A stretch of 5,425 nucleotides of DNA. Origin: Rhizobacter sp. GTDB lineage: Bacteria > Pseudomonadota > Gammaproteobacteria > Burkholderiales > Burkholderiaceae_C. This document shows, piece after piece, positions 4,698 through 5,425 of the stretch. Where the stretch lies: positions 1 to 5,425 of the forward strand of contig JANXVK010000253.1 of assembly GCA_025351675.1 (NCBI GenBank), written 5' to 3'. Under the pieces are notes generated by a model. That model did no database searches. It saw nothing but the letters and a program-made list of their open reading frames with translations, and was not told where the DNA came from. Within the stretch, counting starts at the first letter, position 1. Each line of letters opens with the position of its first letter. Position numbers and translations under genes: made by a program.

Positions 4698-5425
4698 TTA
4701 CTTCAGGTCATCGAGCAGCAGCGAGGTGATGCGCTTGCCCGCGTCGCCGTTCTCGGGTGCGCCGGCGCCCGTGAGCACGCTCACCGTACTGCGTTCGCCT
4801 TCACCCTTGACCGTCACGCGGTAGCGCGCCGGACCCCCGGCGGCGTCGGTCTTGGCGCCGAGGTAGCCGAGCATCTTCGAGAACAGGCCCGGCTCTTCCT
4901 TTCCGGCGAACTTCGGGTCGATGTAGCGCACGAAGTACACGCCTTGCGTGCGATCGCGGTCCTCGACCGTGAAGCCGCTGCGGTCGAGTGCGACGCCGAC
5001 ACGGCGCCACGCGCGGTCGAAGCCGTCGTCGAGTTCCAGCGTCGCGCTCGGTTGACCGGTGATCAGGCGCGCGCGCGCCGGTGCGCCGGGCGTGCCCGGG
5101 ACGGGCACCGCCGCCTTGGCGACGGTTTCGGTCGCGCCGAGCTTGAGCATCAGGCGCGACAGCAGTTCGCCCTCGAGTTGCGGATTGGGCTGGCGCGGCT
5201 GCCAGGTGGTGCTTTCCTTGCGGTCGCCGACATAGACCTCGATCATCCCGCGGTGCGTGATGTAGACCTCGGTGCCGCTCGCGGTGCGCTCGACGCGGGT
5301 GCGGAACTTGTCGAGTTCGCCGGTCGAGAACGCGCCGTCGAACACCTTGCCGATCGACGAACGCACGAAGTCGAGCGGCAGCTTGCCGCGGTTCTCGGCC
5401 CAGTCGGTTTCCATCACGCCGGTGG
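4698..5425 (-). CDS. bamC: Outer membrane protein assembly factor BamC, C-terminal part; 5' end outside window
   Basis: BamC (NlpB) is an outer-membrane lipoprotein of the BAM complex that, with BamD, supports BamA in folding beta-barrel proteins. About 242 residues are visible. The frame stays open to the right edge (…TG before VMETDWAENR), so the GTG at 5417 and ATG at 5414 are internal. The segment METDWAENRGKLP is a family signature, normally found after the lipobox and the flexible N-terminal region that binds BamD. Two helix-grip domains follow. The first includes GTEVYITHRGMIEVYV. The second begins near LELDDGFDRAWRRVGVALDR and includes GVYFVRYIDP and RYRVTVKGEG. The tail KRITSLLLDDLK matches the usual C-terminal helix. 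E. coli BamC is 344 aa, so roughly the first 100 residues, signal peptide included, are missing. In many proteobacteria this gene follows dapA, which would lie just outside the right edge. Confidence 0.92.
   Translation of the reverse strand, partial: TGVMETDWAENRGKLPLDFVRSSIGKVFDGAFSTGELDKFRTRVERTASGTEVYITHRGMIEVYVGDRKESTTWQPRQPNPQLEGELLSRLMLKLGATETVAKAAVPVPGTPGAPARARLITGQPSATLELDDGFDRAWRRVGVALDRSGFTVEDRDRTQGVYFVRYIDPKFAGKEEPGLFSKMLGYLGAKTDAAGGPARYRVTVKGEGERSTVSVLTGAGAPENGDAGKRITSLLLDDLK

Noticed and set aside
4259..4729. Plus-strand open frame of 156 residues opposite the metallo-hydrolase gene
   Set aside because: Antisense shadow of a gene with clear catalytic motifs; no ribosome site and no recognisable domain.

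Overview
The window is high-GC (roughly two-thirds G+C), densely packed chromosomal DNA. Gene content, codon use and protein flavour point to a betaproteobacterium of the order Burkholderiales, probably near the Rubrivivax/Leptothrix/Methylibium group. The order-level call rests on remembered resemblance of the proteins and of one intergenic repeat, not on a database search. I see no tRNA, rRNA, CRISPR array, insertion sequence, phage gene or other sign of recent transfer. Five of the six protein genes belong to recognisable families and one (162 aa) is uncharacterised.

Layout. 1-1019 (+): the C-terminal third of an RND multidrug efflux permease, whose start lies left of the window. 1029-1550 (-): a SlyD-type FKBP peptidyl-prolyl isomerase, convergent with the efflux gene and only 9 nt from it. 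1551-1637: a divergent intergenic region filled almost completely by a GC-rich palindromic repeat. 1638-2795 (+): RoxA/YcfD-type JmjC/cupin ribosomal protein uL16 arginine hydroxylase. 2815-3303 (+): a small protein of unknown function, 19 nt behind roxA and carrying a strong Shine-Dalgarno, so almost certainly in the same operon. 3304-3456: a promoter with a perfect TATAAT box and a leader of about 120 nt. 3457-3810 (+): a small alanine-rich lipoprotein ending in three 11-residue repeats. 3843-3869: a strong, probably bidirectional, intrinsic terminator. 3893-4675 (-): a YycJ/WalJ-like metallo-beta-lactamase-fold hydrolase. 4698-5425 (-): the C-terminal part of the outer-membrane assembly lipoprotein BamC, running off the right edge and probably co-transcribed with the hydrolase.

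How they fit together. The middle divergent pair concerns protein folding (SlyD) and ribosome modification (RoxA). The right half concerns the envelope: a small lipoprotein and the BAM component BamC. The efflux gene at the left is the end of a separate operon. This is largely ordinary core genome. The points most worth a second look are the repeat that makes up the slyD-roxA intergenic region, the uncharacterised roxA partner, and the lipoprotein with its hendecad repeats and long leader. I did not find a convincing new multi-gene system.
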